Positions 10,504 to 20,654 of a stretch of DNA of 64,000 bases are shown here, piece by piece. The notes beneath the pieces were generated by a model, which saw only the letters and a program-made list of their open reading frames with translations, ran no database searches and was not told the origin of the DNA. The DNA is taken from NCBI GenBank assembly GCA_003550325.1, contig QKWP01000370.1, positions 116,251 through 180,250 of the forward strand, read 5' to 3'. The stretch comes from Gigaspora rosea (lineage: Eukaryota > Glomeromycota > Glomeromycetes > Diversisporales > Gigasporaceae). Position numbers and translations under genes: made by a program. Each line of letters starts with the position of its first letter. Position 1 is the stretch's first letter.

Positions 10504-11532
10504 ATGTATAACTTTAGTACAAGGTGTACTCACCACTGCTGTCACTGCAAGAAACCAAATAGACCAGAAGACCTACAAGTTCTTAACAATCAGTTTGTTT
10601 GCCGAGGATGTGTCTCTGACTATTATTATGAACTCCCTCTTGATGACCCTCAACGTATATATTATTATAGCCACGGAGAAGGACGTGGAACCCTTGTCCA
10701 ATGTAAAATCTGTGGAGAAACTAGACCTACCTCTAAGATGAATAATCTAGAAAGCCTAGAACAAGCCCTTTGGTTTTGTGACCTTGAACACCTCTATGCT
10801 TATAAAGCAGGACAGGATGTTCTCTACAATGCAAATTATAATTTGTGGACCAGAATCAGACATTATACCGAGTCCAACAGGAGTGCTGGATCTCAGTATG
10901 AAATGAACCAGACCCGTATCTTCCGACTTGCAAAGATTTTCTTACAAGAATTGGACCAAAGCCTGACTGAAGCCTTAGAACCTTTAATGACTGATCGTAT
11001 TAACCAACCTTGGAGTCAGGAAGAAATGCAATTAGTACTTCGTGCTGAACATGGTATATTAGAAGGGAATGAAGAATTTCAATTACAACAGACCCTTGAA
11101 ATTTCCTTCGACACTAGCCATCCTGAATTCTGTAAAGAAACTGCTCTCGCTAATCTTAGAAGAAACTTCTCAGACACCCCTATTGACCTCTGCAAGGAAT
11201 GTCTTCATGTTAAGCACCAGGAAGAACTTGATGAACATGATGGATACTGTACAGAATGTGTACCTCCACCACCACCAATATTCGAACCAGAACCAGAAGT
11301 TATATATATAGAACCTATTCAAAGTGATCAAAATACTGTCACTATCGAAGTTTTTGAAACATTACAACAACAAGTTGTCCAACAGAACCAGACCATTGAA
11401 CAACTTCAACAACAAGTCCAAAAACTTGAAAACTTTAATCAACAATTGCTTCGCCTTATTCACCAAGATACCCAGTACCTACAACAGAGAACTGAAACCC
11501 TTGCTACTCTGTTCGCAAATACAAATTTTTAG
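10504..11532 (+). CDS. Zinc-finger/coiled-coil ORF between protease and RT
   Basis: 342 codons, in frame with Gag-protease and separated from it only by TGA, so it could be made by readthrough or by reinitiation at the abutting ATG. The N-terminus is Cys/His-rich (CTHHCCHC, then FVCRGC), followed by a CKICGE pair and, near residue 229-246, CKECLHV and GYCTEC pairs: several likely zinc sites. After a Pro-rich patch (residues ~250-256) the C-terminus (~280-330) is a Gln-rich heptad-like coiled coil. I do not recognise the protein. Its position between protease and RT, where most Ty3/gypsy elements have nothing, is odd; a nucleic-acid-binding or structural part of the Gag-Pol precursor is the simplest guess. 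Confidence 0.8.
   Translation: MYNFSTRCTHHCCHCKKPNRPEDLQVLNNQFVCRGCVSDYYYELPLDDPQRIYYYSHGEGRGTLVQCKICGETRPTSKMNNLESLEQALWFCDLEHLYAYKAGQDVLYNANYNLWTRIRHYTESNRSAGSQYEMNQTRIFRLAKIFLQELDQSLTEALEPLMTDRINQPWSQEEMQLVLRAEHGILEGNEEFQLQQTLEISFDTSHPEFCKETALANLRRNFSDTPIDLCKECLHVKHQEELDEHDGYCTECVPPPPPIFEPEPEVIYIEPIQSDQNTVTIEVFETLQQQVVQQNQTIEQLQQQVQKLENFNQQLLRLIHQDTQYLQQRTETLATLFANTNF
11523..11529 (+). promoter_or_regulatory. Candidate -1 frameshift heptamer
   Basis: A-AAT-TTT sits in the correct phase (codons AAT TTT) and is followed at once by TAG (11530-11532). Slipping back one base reads AAA TTT TTA GAT and enters the open pol frame. It fits the X-XXY-YYZ rule; a downstream pseudoknot was not assessed. 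Confidence 0.6.
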
Positions 11533-13117
11533 ATAATCCTAGGCATGATGGCAAACTACCAGTTGACTCAGACAACTGTATTAACAGACCTTTTAAACCC
11601 CCTGAACACCCTATAAATTTAGTACCTACACCTGTATATAGTATAGACACCCTTATCCCCTATAAGGAATATACGTTGACCCCAACTACTTCATTAAACA
11701 CAGGTTCTCTTGCTGCAGATCAAGGACTTAAATTTAGACACTTACTTGAGAAATTTGCAGACATTTTCGCAACAGACATTAATGAATTAGGAAGGACTGA
11801 CTTAGTTTCTTATCGTATTTTACAAAAGATGTACCACCCATTCGCTCTAGTCCCTATTCTATACCTCCAAGTGAACAGACATTTATTAAAGAGGAAATCC
11901 AACGAATGATGAAACATAAACTTATCTGACCTTCAAATAGTCCCTGGACTTCCCCTGTTGTTCTAGTCAAGAAGAAAAATGGCAAATTACGCTTCTGTGT
12001 AGACTATCGAAAACTTAACAATGTTACTAAAAAGGATGCATACCCTCTACCTCGTATTGATGAAATGTTAAATACTCTTGCTGGATTGCATTGGTTTTCT
12101 ACTTTGGACCTTGCAAGTGGATATTGGCAAGTAGCTATGCACTCTCGTGATAAAGAAAAAACTACTTTTGTAACTCGCTATGGAACTTACGAGTTCAATG
12201 TGATGCCTTTTGAACTTTATAATGCCCCTGCTACATTCCAAAGACTAATGGACCGAGTTTATGAAGAGATTGCTTGGAAATTTGTAGTAGTATACTTGGA
12301 TGATACTATAGTATACTCTCGAACATTCGATGACCACCTGAAGCACTTGAATGAAGTGTTTCACAGAATCAAACAAGCTGGTTTGCGACTTAATATCGAG
12401 AAATGTAACTTTTGGATACAAAGATTACTCTTCTTAGGCCATATAATTGCACCTAGTGGAATAGCCCCTGACTCTACCAAAATTGAAGCCGTACAAAAGA
12501 TCCAACAACCGCAGAATATAATCCAACTTCGCTCATTCTTGGGATTAGCTGGATACTATAGACAATTTATCCAAAACTTCTCTGCTATTGCTAAACCCTT
12601 AAATCGATTGTTACAAAAAAACGAACTGTATTGATGGACCCATATTCAACAGGAAGCTTTTAGTGAACTAAAAGACCGACTTACTGCTGCCCCTATATTA
12701 GCCTACCCTAATTTCAGAAAGACCTTTATCTTGGCTACTGATGCTTCTTACTATGGATTTGGTGCTACTCTCAGTCAATTGGACCAAAATCATAAGGAAC
12801 ACCCCATTGCCTATGCAAGCAAAAGTCTACGAAAAGAAGAAGTAATCTACGGCGCAACCGAACTAGAATGTGCTGCTGTAGTATGGGCAATTGAACACTT
12901 TCATAAATATTTAGACGCTACCAAGTTCATCTTAGTTACAGACCATTCAGCATTGAAATGGCTACGTACTTCTGAACCTAAAGGAAGAATTGGAAGATGG
13001 ATTCTTAAACTCCAACCTTATAACTTTGAAATCTTTCACAAACCTGGAAGAATCCACTCTAATGTTGATGCTCTATTACGCCTACCGACCCAGACAATTA
13101 AATCATCTAAATCATGA
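11530..13117 (+). pseudogene. Pol: reverse transcriptase-RNase H, Ty3/gypsy (damaged)
   Basis: Enters in the -1 frame from the upstream ORF. RT motifs include SPWTSPVVLVKKKNGKLRFC, LDLASGYWQ and the catalytic YLDD (~12294-12305, here followed by TIVYS), then the connection (LRSFLGLAGYYR) and RNase H (ILATDASYYGFGATLSQ, ELECAAVVWA, LVTDHSALKWL). Defects: a one-base frameshift near 11823-11826 (consistent with a lost base), in-frame TGA at 11927-11929 just before the PSNSPW motif, and TGA at 12632-12634 before WTHIQQEAF. The normally conserved MPFGL-type motif reads MPFELYNAP. The last codons overlap the integrase start by four bases (ATGA, 13114-13117). The product would copy the genomic RNA into DNA and degrade the template. 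Confidence 0.9.
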
Positions 13118-14406
13118 ATTTAAACCGATATAACCAACTTTATGATTACCTAGAATCAGACAAGTTACCAGACGAATTTACAGACTATGAAAAGAAACAA
13201 TTAATTAACCAGGCTAGATATTTTGAAATTAGACATAACCTCCTATACAAAAAGAACCGAAAAGATTCAGAACACCCCTTTCGAGTTATTAAATGGACAG
13301 AAGTAGAACCGATCCTATACATGATGCATAAACACCCTACTGCTGGACATTTGGGAACCGATGCTATGTACTATAAAATAGCTGAACGATATTATTGGGA
13401 TCAAATGTATCGAGACGTCCAAGAATATGTAAAGACTTGTGAAACATGCCAAAAGAGACTTAAAGGACGCAGAAAAGAACCTCTCCACCCTATCCAAATA
13501 GGACGTGCTTTTGAAAGGATTGGAATTGACCTTGTCGGACCCTTACCTATAACTGCTCAAACCAATCGTTACATCATTGTTGCTACCGACTATCTAACAA
13601 GATGGCCAGAAGCCAAAGCTGTCCCTGATGCTGGAGCCAATACTCTCGCACAATTTATTTTTGAAGAAATTATCTGTAGACACGGAACTCCAAAGATTAT
13701 ACTTTCTGACCAAGGAAGAAACTTTATTAGCGAAACTGTACGGATTCTATGTGAAAAGTTTCTCATCAAACATAAATTCTCTTCACCATACCACCCACAG
13801 ACAAATGGAATGGTTGAAAGACTTAATCGAACATTATGTGAATCTCTCGCGAAAGTAAAAGAAACAGATGATTGGAATTTACACATACCTGCTGTTCTCT
13901 TAGCTTATCGAACAAAGAGACATGCTACTACTGGATACACTCCATTCCAGTTAGTTTATGGTAGACAAGCCACGCTACCCATAGAAGCACTTATTCCTGT
14001 ATATCCTAAAGTAATTAAGGATACAGAAATTAATATACAAGACAGTATATTACAACGAGCTTACGAATTAATAGACAAATTGCCAACCATACAAGAAGAA
14101 GCCCGAGAAAATACTAGGAAATCACAAGAAAAACAGAAAAAGTACTTCGATAAAAAGGTGAAAGAAGAAACCTTTGAAATTGGAGAAAAAGTATGGATAC
14201 AACGAAAAGAAATAGAAATGTCTCGCTCTGCTAAATTTGAGGATAAAAGAATTGGCCCCTTTATAATTCAAGCGAAATTAAACAATGGTGCTTATAAACT
14301 TCGAGATATGGAAGGAAAAACCTTACAGAAATATTATAATAGTGATAGACTTGCTAAATATTACGAGAAACAGACATGGGAACCTATAATTGTAATTGAA
14401 AATTAG
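13114..14406 (+). CDS. Integrase, Ty3/gypsy
   Basis: 430 codons, uninterrupted. It inserts the cDNA copy into the genome. The N-terminal HHCC zinc domain is present (HKHPTAGH near residues 72-79, CETC at 109-112). The DDE core has D139 (IGIDLVGPL), D199 (ILSDQGRNF) and E235 (GMVERLNR), with the standard 35 residues between the last two. A C-terminal domain follows (FEIGEKVWIQRK, RIGPFIIQAKL). The reading frame is -1 to RT-RNase H, and its ATG overlaps the RT stop as ATGA. In most relatives integrase is fused to RT, so this is either a natural reinitiation junction or an old frameshift. No chromodomain motif is evident to me. Confidence 0.93.
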   Translation: MNLNRYNQLYDYLESDKLPDEFTDYEKKQLINQARYFEIRHNLLYKKNRKDSEHPFRVIKWTEVEPILYMMHKHPTAGHLGTDAMYYKIAERYYWDQMYRDVQEYVKTCETCQKRLKGRRKEPLHPIQIGRAFERIGIDLVGPLPITAQTNRYIIVATDYLTRWPEAKAVPDAGANTLAQFIFEEIICRHGTPKIILSDQGRNFISETVRILCEKFLIKHKFSSPYHPQTNGMVERLNRTLCESLAKVKETDDWNLHIPAVLLAYRTKRHATTGYTPFQLVYGRQATLPIEALIPVYPKVIKDTEINIQDSILQRAYELIDKLPTIQEEARENTRKSQEKQKKYFDKKVKEETFEIGEKVWIQRKEIEMSRSAKFEDKRIGPFIIQAKLNNGAYKLRDMEGKTLQKYYNSDRLAKYYEKQTWEPIIVIEN

Positions 14407-14555
14407 AAATTTCTGGAAGAAATTTATTGTGAAAGGGAGTGACATTTGTGTAAAACTTTGTGCACAGCCCCATGAAAATCTTCGTATTACACTAACATTT
14501 ATATAATCCTACACTCCGATTGAAATTTTCCTAAAATATTATCAAAACCCCTAAA

Positions 14556-15245
14556 ATGGAATCTACCACTCTACAACCCAATACTATACTCGCTCTTCGA
14601 AACTTTCTTTCTATTTGGAGACAAGACCCTGCTGCCCAATACAATTTAGGAATTTTTAGTCAAAATGTAATCCTATGGGATGACCAAAATCCAGAACAAG
14701 TAATTGATGTTACCCCAAAGGAAGAAACAGAACCCCTTGTCGAACTTAATGAATTACTGCGACCATTTGATGAAGACATAGAAGCCCTCTTATCTGAAAA
14801 ACCGATTGAGAAACATAAAGCGATGACTCCATTGCTAAAAGACTTGACCCAGACTCTTAACCCTCAAAAGACCACCCGAACGAATCCTTTTCTTCGAGAA
14901 ACTTGGACCGCACAAGTTGATAAGATCCTACAAGACCTACCTAAGTTTAAACAATCTCGCCGAGGACAAAGACAGGCTGTTGAAGCCCATTATTATTTGG
15001 GAACAATAATAGAGAAACAGACCGAATATAGAGACCAAATTAGAGAACAAATTCGAAAGGTAAAAGGAGACCGGAAAGCTCAAGACATCTGGAAAGGAGC
15101 CCAGAGAATTAGAAAAATCTTCACAATTTGTCCCAAGGACTTAATGTACCAAACCAATTACCTTTCTGTGACCCAAGTGACTAAACTGAAAGATGAGGTT
15201 TACGCCGCTCTATTGGAAGAATTAGAGAAGGAATTTACGGAGTAA
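14556..15245 (+). CDS. Extra ORF downstream of integrase (env position)
   Basis: 229 codons, uninterrupted, between integrase and the 3' LTR. It has no membrane segment or signal peptide, so it is not an envelope protein. It is charged and probably mostly alpha-helical; the core near residues 125-185 contains SRRGQRQAVEAHYYLGTIIE and a basic stretch. A decayed relative lies in the LTR element at 42.8-43.5 kb (minus strand), sharing the KAYYYLSNFIEK-type core and the same place relative to the LTR. Conservation in two elements argues that it is a real component of this lineage. Function unknown; I match it to no family. Confidence 0.75.
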   Translation: MESTTLQPNTILALRNFLSIWRQDPAAQYNLGIFSQNVILWDDQNPEQVIDVTPKEETEPLVELNELLRPFDEDIEALLSEKPIEKHKAMTPLLKDLTQTLNPQKTTRTNPFLRETWTAQVDKILQDLPKFKQSRRGQRQAVEAHYYLGTIIEKQTEYRDQIREQIRKVKGDRKAQDIWKGAQRIRKIFTICPKDLMYQTNYLSVTQVTKLKDEVYAALLEELEKEFTE

Positions 15246-15253
15246 ATTTTCTT

Positions 15254-15266
15254 AAGGGGACGGAAA
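15254..15266 (+). promoter_or_regulatory. Polypurine tract
   Basis: aaggggacggaaa directly before the 3' LTR, interrupted by one C. It would prime plus-strand DNA synthesis. Confidence 0.75.
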
Positions 15267-15928
15267 TGTTATAGAACGATAGTTTATTATATTACCTTAT
15301 TATTTTATTATTTTATTTTTATTATTATATTTTATTATTATATTGTATTATATTATTATCTTGAGAAGTTAGAATAGTTAATACCGCTTATAACGATTAT
15401 AACGCTTATAACGATTATCACGCTTATAACGCTTATGACGCTTATAGCGCTTATATCGCTTATGACACTTATGACGCTTATAGCGCTTATACCGCTTATA
15501 ACACTTATACCGTTTATAATGCTTATGTTGCTCTTGTAGATTATAGTGGTTATCATTGTAAATCAACGCTTATAATGCTTATTCTAAAATGTATTTAAAG
15601 ACACAGAATTTCCCTTAGTCAAACTAGACCAAGACACCCCACTTCTCCTTCTATTTATTATACATCTTGTACTGGAATTTCTTAGGAACAGAAACCTAAG
15701 GATAGCTCTATCTTAGATTATTAATAAAGTAACTATTTATCCGAATAACACCAAGTTTATTATCAAGTAATAGTAAAATTGATAATTCCTCATTGAATAC
15801 TCTACCGAACTGCCTTTAGAGAAGAGTATAATTTCTTACAGGCTAAGAAATTATACCTACCTCTTGGACACCGCTATAAACCGATAAAGGATCCCTGTAG
15901 CCATGTCATTGTTATCCCTACTGTAACA
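15267..15928 (+). repeat. 3' LTR
   Basis: 662 bp, matching 6587-7267. It contains the same 9-bp cgcttatan array (15378-15528), with fewer intact CpG units at some positions and more at others, and lacks the 22-bp segment present in the 5' LTR. Confidence 0.95.
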
Positions 15929-15932
15929 GTAT

Positions 15933-16858
15933 ATAAATTCAAATTAGAGCATATATATTCAAAAAAAATATATATACTCTAATTCAACAAAATGTATAAA
16001 TACTTTTCAATTTAATGATACTAAAAATTAAAAAAAAACTGCTTTGCAGTATGTAAATCATGAAATTTGCTCATTACTTTTTTTTTAATACAGAGAAAAA
16101 ATATTGCAAGCATATATAAAAAAGGTAAAATTTTAGCTTATTTTCTATTTATTTTATTTATATCTTTGTTATATTTCAATTATCTTGACCAACAATACTT
16201 AATAAAATTTATTTTGAGTTATTTAAATCCTAATTCAGAAGATATTTTTTGATTTTTCACCAACAATCATTTCAAAAAACTATTCGAACAACGAGCTTAT
16301 TTTACAAAAACAGAGTTTATTTTATAAACAATATATTTTACTAATAACTCATTTTACAGATAAAATAATTCTATTATTGTCTGAAGGACATTCACAGGTA
16401 GAGAATACTATACCTGATATTTGTGTGTTAACAAATTCTAAATCCTGATTGGCTAGATTAGGTGTAATATAAAAAACAATCAAAACAATAAAACTGATAC
16501 TTATTGGCTAAATCAGATATGGCATTTTATATTTGTCCTTCAAACTTTAAATGGTTCCTATTTTCCTAGTTATAATTGAATTTAGAATCAGAGATAAGAA
16601 GGATTCTAAAATATATATACAGTCAACTCTTTCTAATTTGAACTGACAGGACTGCTTTTTTTACTATGTAAAAATTTGGAAAAGTTCAGTTTTCAAAAAG
16701 TTATATATAGCTTATTCAAACTTTATAATAAAATTTACAAATGTTCTAGGAAATTTTATTTAGTTTAGAGAGAGTTTAATAGTATTCAGTTTAGAGAAAT
16801 TTGATTAGAGAGAGGCGATTATAAATAGGTCAGGATAATTATAAGATTACCAAAATTA
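15933..16858. other. AT-rich spacer, no gene seen
   Basis: No family features in any frame. The 61-codon frame at 16067-16252 is hydrophobic by composition only. Confidence 0.5.
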
Positions 16859-17134
16859 GGGGACGTCTAAAGTGGAGGCAACTCATATTTCTTAATAATT
16901 TTCTCGATTAACTTTAGGGTTAGGGTCATCTTATATTAGGGTTAGGCTGGTTTTAAAGTTATATATAAGCAAAATTGCCTTACCGATATTTTTACTTAAT
17001 TTACCTGAGGTAGGTTTAGACTGCCGTTTTTGTATTTTTTAGGTTTTTCGTTTTTTGCTTCACCAGCGATCATCAAAATTCTGTAATTTGATTGGCTGTG
17101 ATCACGTGAATTTGCCCCCGCTTTAGACGACCCC
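16859..17134. mobile_element. Small TIR element (MITE)
   Basis: Begins GGGGACGTCTAAAGTGGAGG and ends with the reverse complement of GGGGTCGTCTAAAGCGGGGG. Flanks (aaaatta / aaaaatta) are A/T-rich, so the target duplication is not resolved. It is GC-richer than its surroundings and contains telomere-like ttagggttaggg at 16917-16928 with further degenerate ttaggg units. Confidence 0.6.
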
Positions 17135-19643
17135 AAAAATTAGAAAGATCTGCAAAAAATCTTCAAAAATAAGTATAAATAAAAAAAATTTTTATAAAAA
17201 ACACCCAAAATAAGCAAACTAATATCTAGAGGTTAGTAAAATTACAGAGGCAACTCAAATAATATACAAGTTTAATTGTAATACAAAAATTGTCATTTTA
17301 TATGTATTATATTCGACTAGTCAAAGTGATGCATCTACTGAGATATTTTTTTTTTGAAACTTGAAATAGACAAAAGTAAGTAATTAATTATAAAAAAATT
17401 TATAGCTGTTCTTTATTATTAAAAAAACCAAATTATAGTTTATACTCAATTATTGTAAGATGGAAGAAATGAAAATAAGAAATTATATCCATAACTTGAA
17501 GCCTATAAGAGTCCTATAAGCATCTTAAAATAGTATATCATTATATACAAACATGGCAAAATATATTAAACTATTTATACTGTTATTTTAGAGAACTAGA
17601 ATTTTATCTGAAAAGGTAACAAATGATCCAATATCAAAATGTTCAAAAGAAGATTCTAAAGATAAAGCCTTGCAACAACTTTATTAGCTTTGTCCTGATC
17701 TTACTGATCTTAATAGCCAAAGTGTATTGTTTTTTCCCATACTTAAAAAGTCTGCAGAGGGTCGCATTCTATTGACAAAACTGAAAAGCATGCATATGTA
17801 TATAATACAATTACCCAAAAATAATTGTCTTTTTTTTAGTATAAATAATGGCACTTAGTAGTCAATGTTTTTTTAAAAACAAAAAAATCAGCATTAGCTA
17901 CTATATTTTTGAAACCAATTGCAATAAAATGAATCATGGACAAATAATAAAAGACCACTTTATTTTAAAAATGTTTAAATTGTCATATTACTTTTTATTA
18001 AAGATACTTTAACAACAATGATATATAAATTTAGCAGAGAGAGAAGGATTTTTCTGTCTCACTTTTTTTGAAACAAATTTGAAACAAGAACTTTATATAA
18101 AAAACAATTCATTGATATCAGGAATCCATTAAATGCACTGTTTTTGCTAATAGTTTAGAAGTAAAAGACAATTTTTTGAATAAAATAGTATTAGATATAA
18201 AATTTCAACAATTGATAAAAGTTATTTGATTGTGCAATTTTTAAAACATTACATATTTGTATAGGACAATATACCAAAAGAAAGTATATTAGTAAGTTAA
18301 TATATATATAAATTCTTTTACTAACTATTTTTACAATATGTTTAGAATTTGAACAAGCTACTTATTTATGAGGAGACCATCTGTATTCAAATTTTATAGG
18401 CCCAAAAATAATTATAAAATAATTGCAAATTTAGAAAATAAAGAACTTGATAATAAAGTTTATTGCAGAATTGACGTATTTTTCTTGTTTTAAATAGCAA
18501 AATATATGCCAATTGTAAGACATTGCATAATATATTATATCAAATTGAGAACCAATATAAAAATGACATTCAATTTGTCAAAACAAACATGTCTCCAGAG
18601 AACTTCTAACTGAAATTGTTTAAAAGGCTCAAAAAGTATTTATTATTTTTTTCTTTTTTTTAAACTTAGGCATCCTCACCAGCACTTTTATTTAAAATGA
18701 TTGCATTTGTAACCAAAAACAAGTAATTATTTAAATTCTAAGTCTGATATCACTCAACGTTTCGCTCAATTTGACAAATTCTTAGATGCACTCTGCTGCA
18801 CTGTTCCAAACTTAGTTTGAACCAGAATGCCTTATCATAACTGCCTACTTTTTAAACCTCCTTCTTTTTGCTTCCTGAGTAGAGGTAATCTACTAGAAAA
18901 AAACCATATCATGAAATAAAAGAGAAAAAATATAAAGGGGAAAAGCTTCAAACTCTAAATTAAAACCTAATAAAATCAAAATGAAACAAATAGAAAGAAA
19001 AAGAAAGAGGCAAAAAGCCACAGTACATGATAGCGTAGTGCTGCTAAGCAGCATAAAAAAATCAATAAAACTCAAAACATAAAAGAAAAATCTATAACTA
19101 ATAATAAAAATTATATAATACTGCGCAAGAAAATGCCTCGCCAAAGTATTATATATATATAAAAGAAACAAAAAAATGTTCTAGAATTTAGTTCCACAAA
19201 TCTGCCTATGCCACTGTGCCACATCTTATTACATGTCTGTTCCTGTTTATCCTAATAACTGACTTCATCATTTTGTATATAGCAGGACTTCTAATATAAA
19301 TTGAAATTGCCCATTGAATAAACTTGTAATAATACAATTAGTAAAATTTTTTTAGAAGAATATAATTCCTATTTTTATTTATCCTTTTGGTTTTTTACTT
19401 TGTACATAAACTAGCTCTTTTAAAATAACATTTAATATATTTTTATATTTTTTGTTTAAAACTTTATTAACAATATTGTAAACAATACTAGTTAATGGTT
19501 CTGATACTTCTGCTTTAAATTTTAGCTTTAAATGGTCATAAAAACTTTCAACCAACTCTTCTGTATTCAGATTGTCTAAAGTAATAATATTTATTTAATG
19601 ATAAATATACTTTATTGAATTACAAATAATAAATAAATATAAG
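17135..19643. other. AT-rich spacer, no gene seen
   Basis: About 2.5 kb with no recognisable gene. 17200-17275 (rich in aaactaatatctagaggtta) has a reverse-complement relative near 40055-40090. Nothing else supportable. Confidence 0.45.
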
Positions 19644-19645
19644 AA

Positions 19646-19870
19646 AACTCTTTCTGATGATCACTTGTACAAATTTCTGAACAAAAGAAAAACACAAAAT
19701 TTTTTAGTAAAAGACGAAGCAGCTGTGTACTAATACTGGTTTTTATAAAGATCAACCTTATTTCTTTTCTAGGGGACTCCTTATATATTTAACATACAAG
19801 CCAGAAGCGTCAGTTGTGCAAGATGACTAGCAGTGAGTACCCTTGGTGCAAGAAATTCTGGTGGAAGTTT
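19646..19870 (+). repeat. Repeat fragment sharing a LINE 5' end
   Basis: Starts aactctttctgatgatcact and is homologous to 5252-5440 for about 190 bases. It is the same 5'-LINE-like family as the full LINE at 46583, judged by the start of the sequence. Confidence 0.55.
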
Positions 19871-20654
19871 TCTTTCGTCGACGAAAGTATTCCAGCTTGG
19901 CTAGGTAGTGAACTAAAAAAAATGAGTTTTTCAATACCTTCTTTAAGGTTTTTGGTTACAAGAACATATTCAACCATATACCCACTACCATTTTTTCGCT
20001 TGAAGCAGTTTTTCTGGAATTTTTGACGGAAAGTGGGAAATTTGGCATACCCTCTCCAAAAGATCGGCATTGTTGTTTCTATCCTAATCAGGAAGAAGGC
20101 ATGCTACTTAAAAACTATATTAATAAAACTAAACAACATACAGATTGGCAAGATAAAGTAGTAAAATAAATGGTGGCTAGTATGGAAGCAAATAATATTT
20201 GGGGCTATGCACTACTTGGTTTCTTTTTACATGATTCATTTAAATTCAAAAAGGTTAGAATAGTAAAAAAAAAAAAAAAAGTAAACTTATTATAAACTGA
20301 ATTTTGTTATTATTATATTATAAACCTTCTTTAGAGTTAATATAACAATAAATATATTGGATACATTGATTTTTATAATAAAAATGCTAAACTTAAAGTA
20401 TTCAGTAAACAATATCTTTATAATATTCAAGTCTCAAGTGATCATATTAAGCATAATAATAATGAAAAGGACTGTGAACAGACTTTAGCAATTCAAATTC
20501 ATCAAATTGTATAGCATTCAGTATCGCATTCTTTTAATTTTCTAATAGCCTATTTTGGTATTAAAACTATGAATATTTATACCTTTAATAGAATTCTTTT
20601 TCACTTGGCTGCTAAGCTTGAATGTGCTGCAATTCATACATGTGGTTCTGTATA

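Larger units (their letters stand above)
6587..15928 (+). mobile_element. Ty3/gypsy LTR retrotransposon, near full length
   Basis: A 9.3-kb element with two LTRs starting TGTTATA and ending GTAACA. The flanks read agtat before (6582-6586) and gtat after (15929-15932), a 4-5-bp target duplication. Order inside: primer-binding site, leader repeats, Gag-protease ORF, zinc-finger/coiled-coil ORF, RT-RNase H, integrase, extra ORF, polypurine tract. RT before integrase identifies Ty3/gypsy. RT carries one frameshift and two in-frame TGA codons, so this copy is not autonomous, but Gag-protease, integrase and the extra ORF are uninterrupted. The LTRs differ by about 25 substitutions (counted by eye) plus one 22-bp indel. 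Confidence 0.95.
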
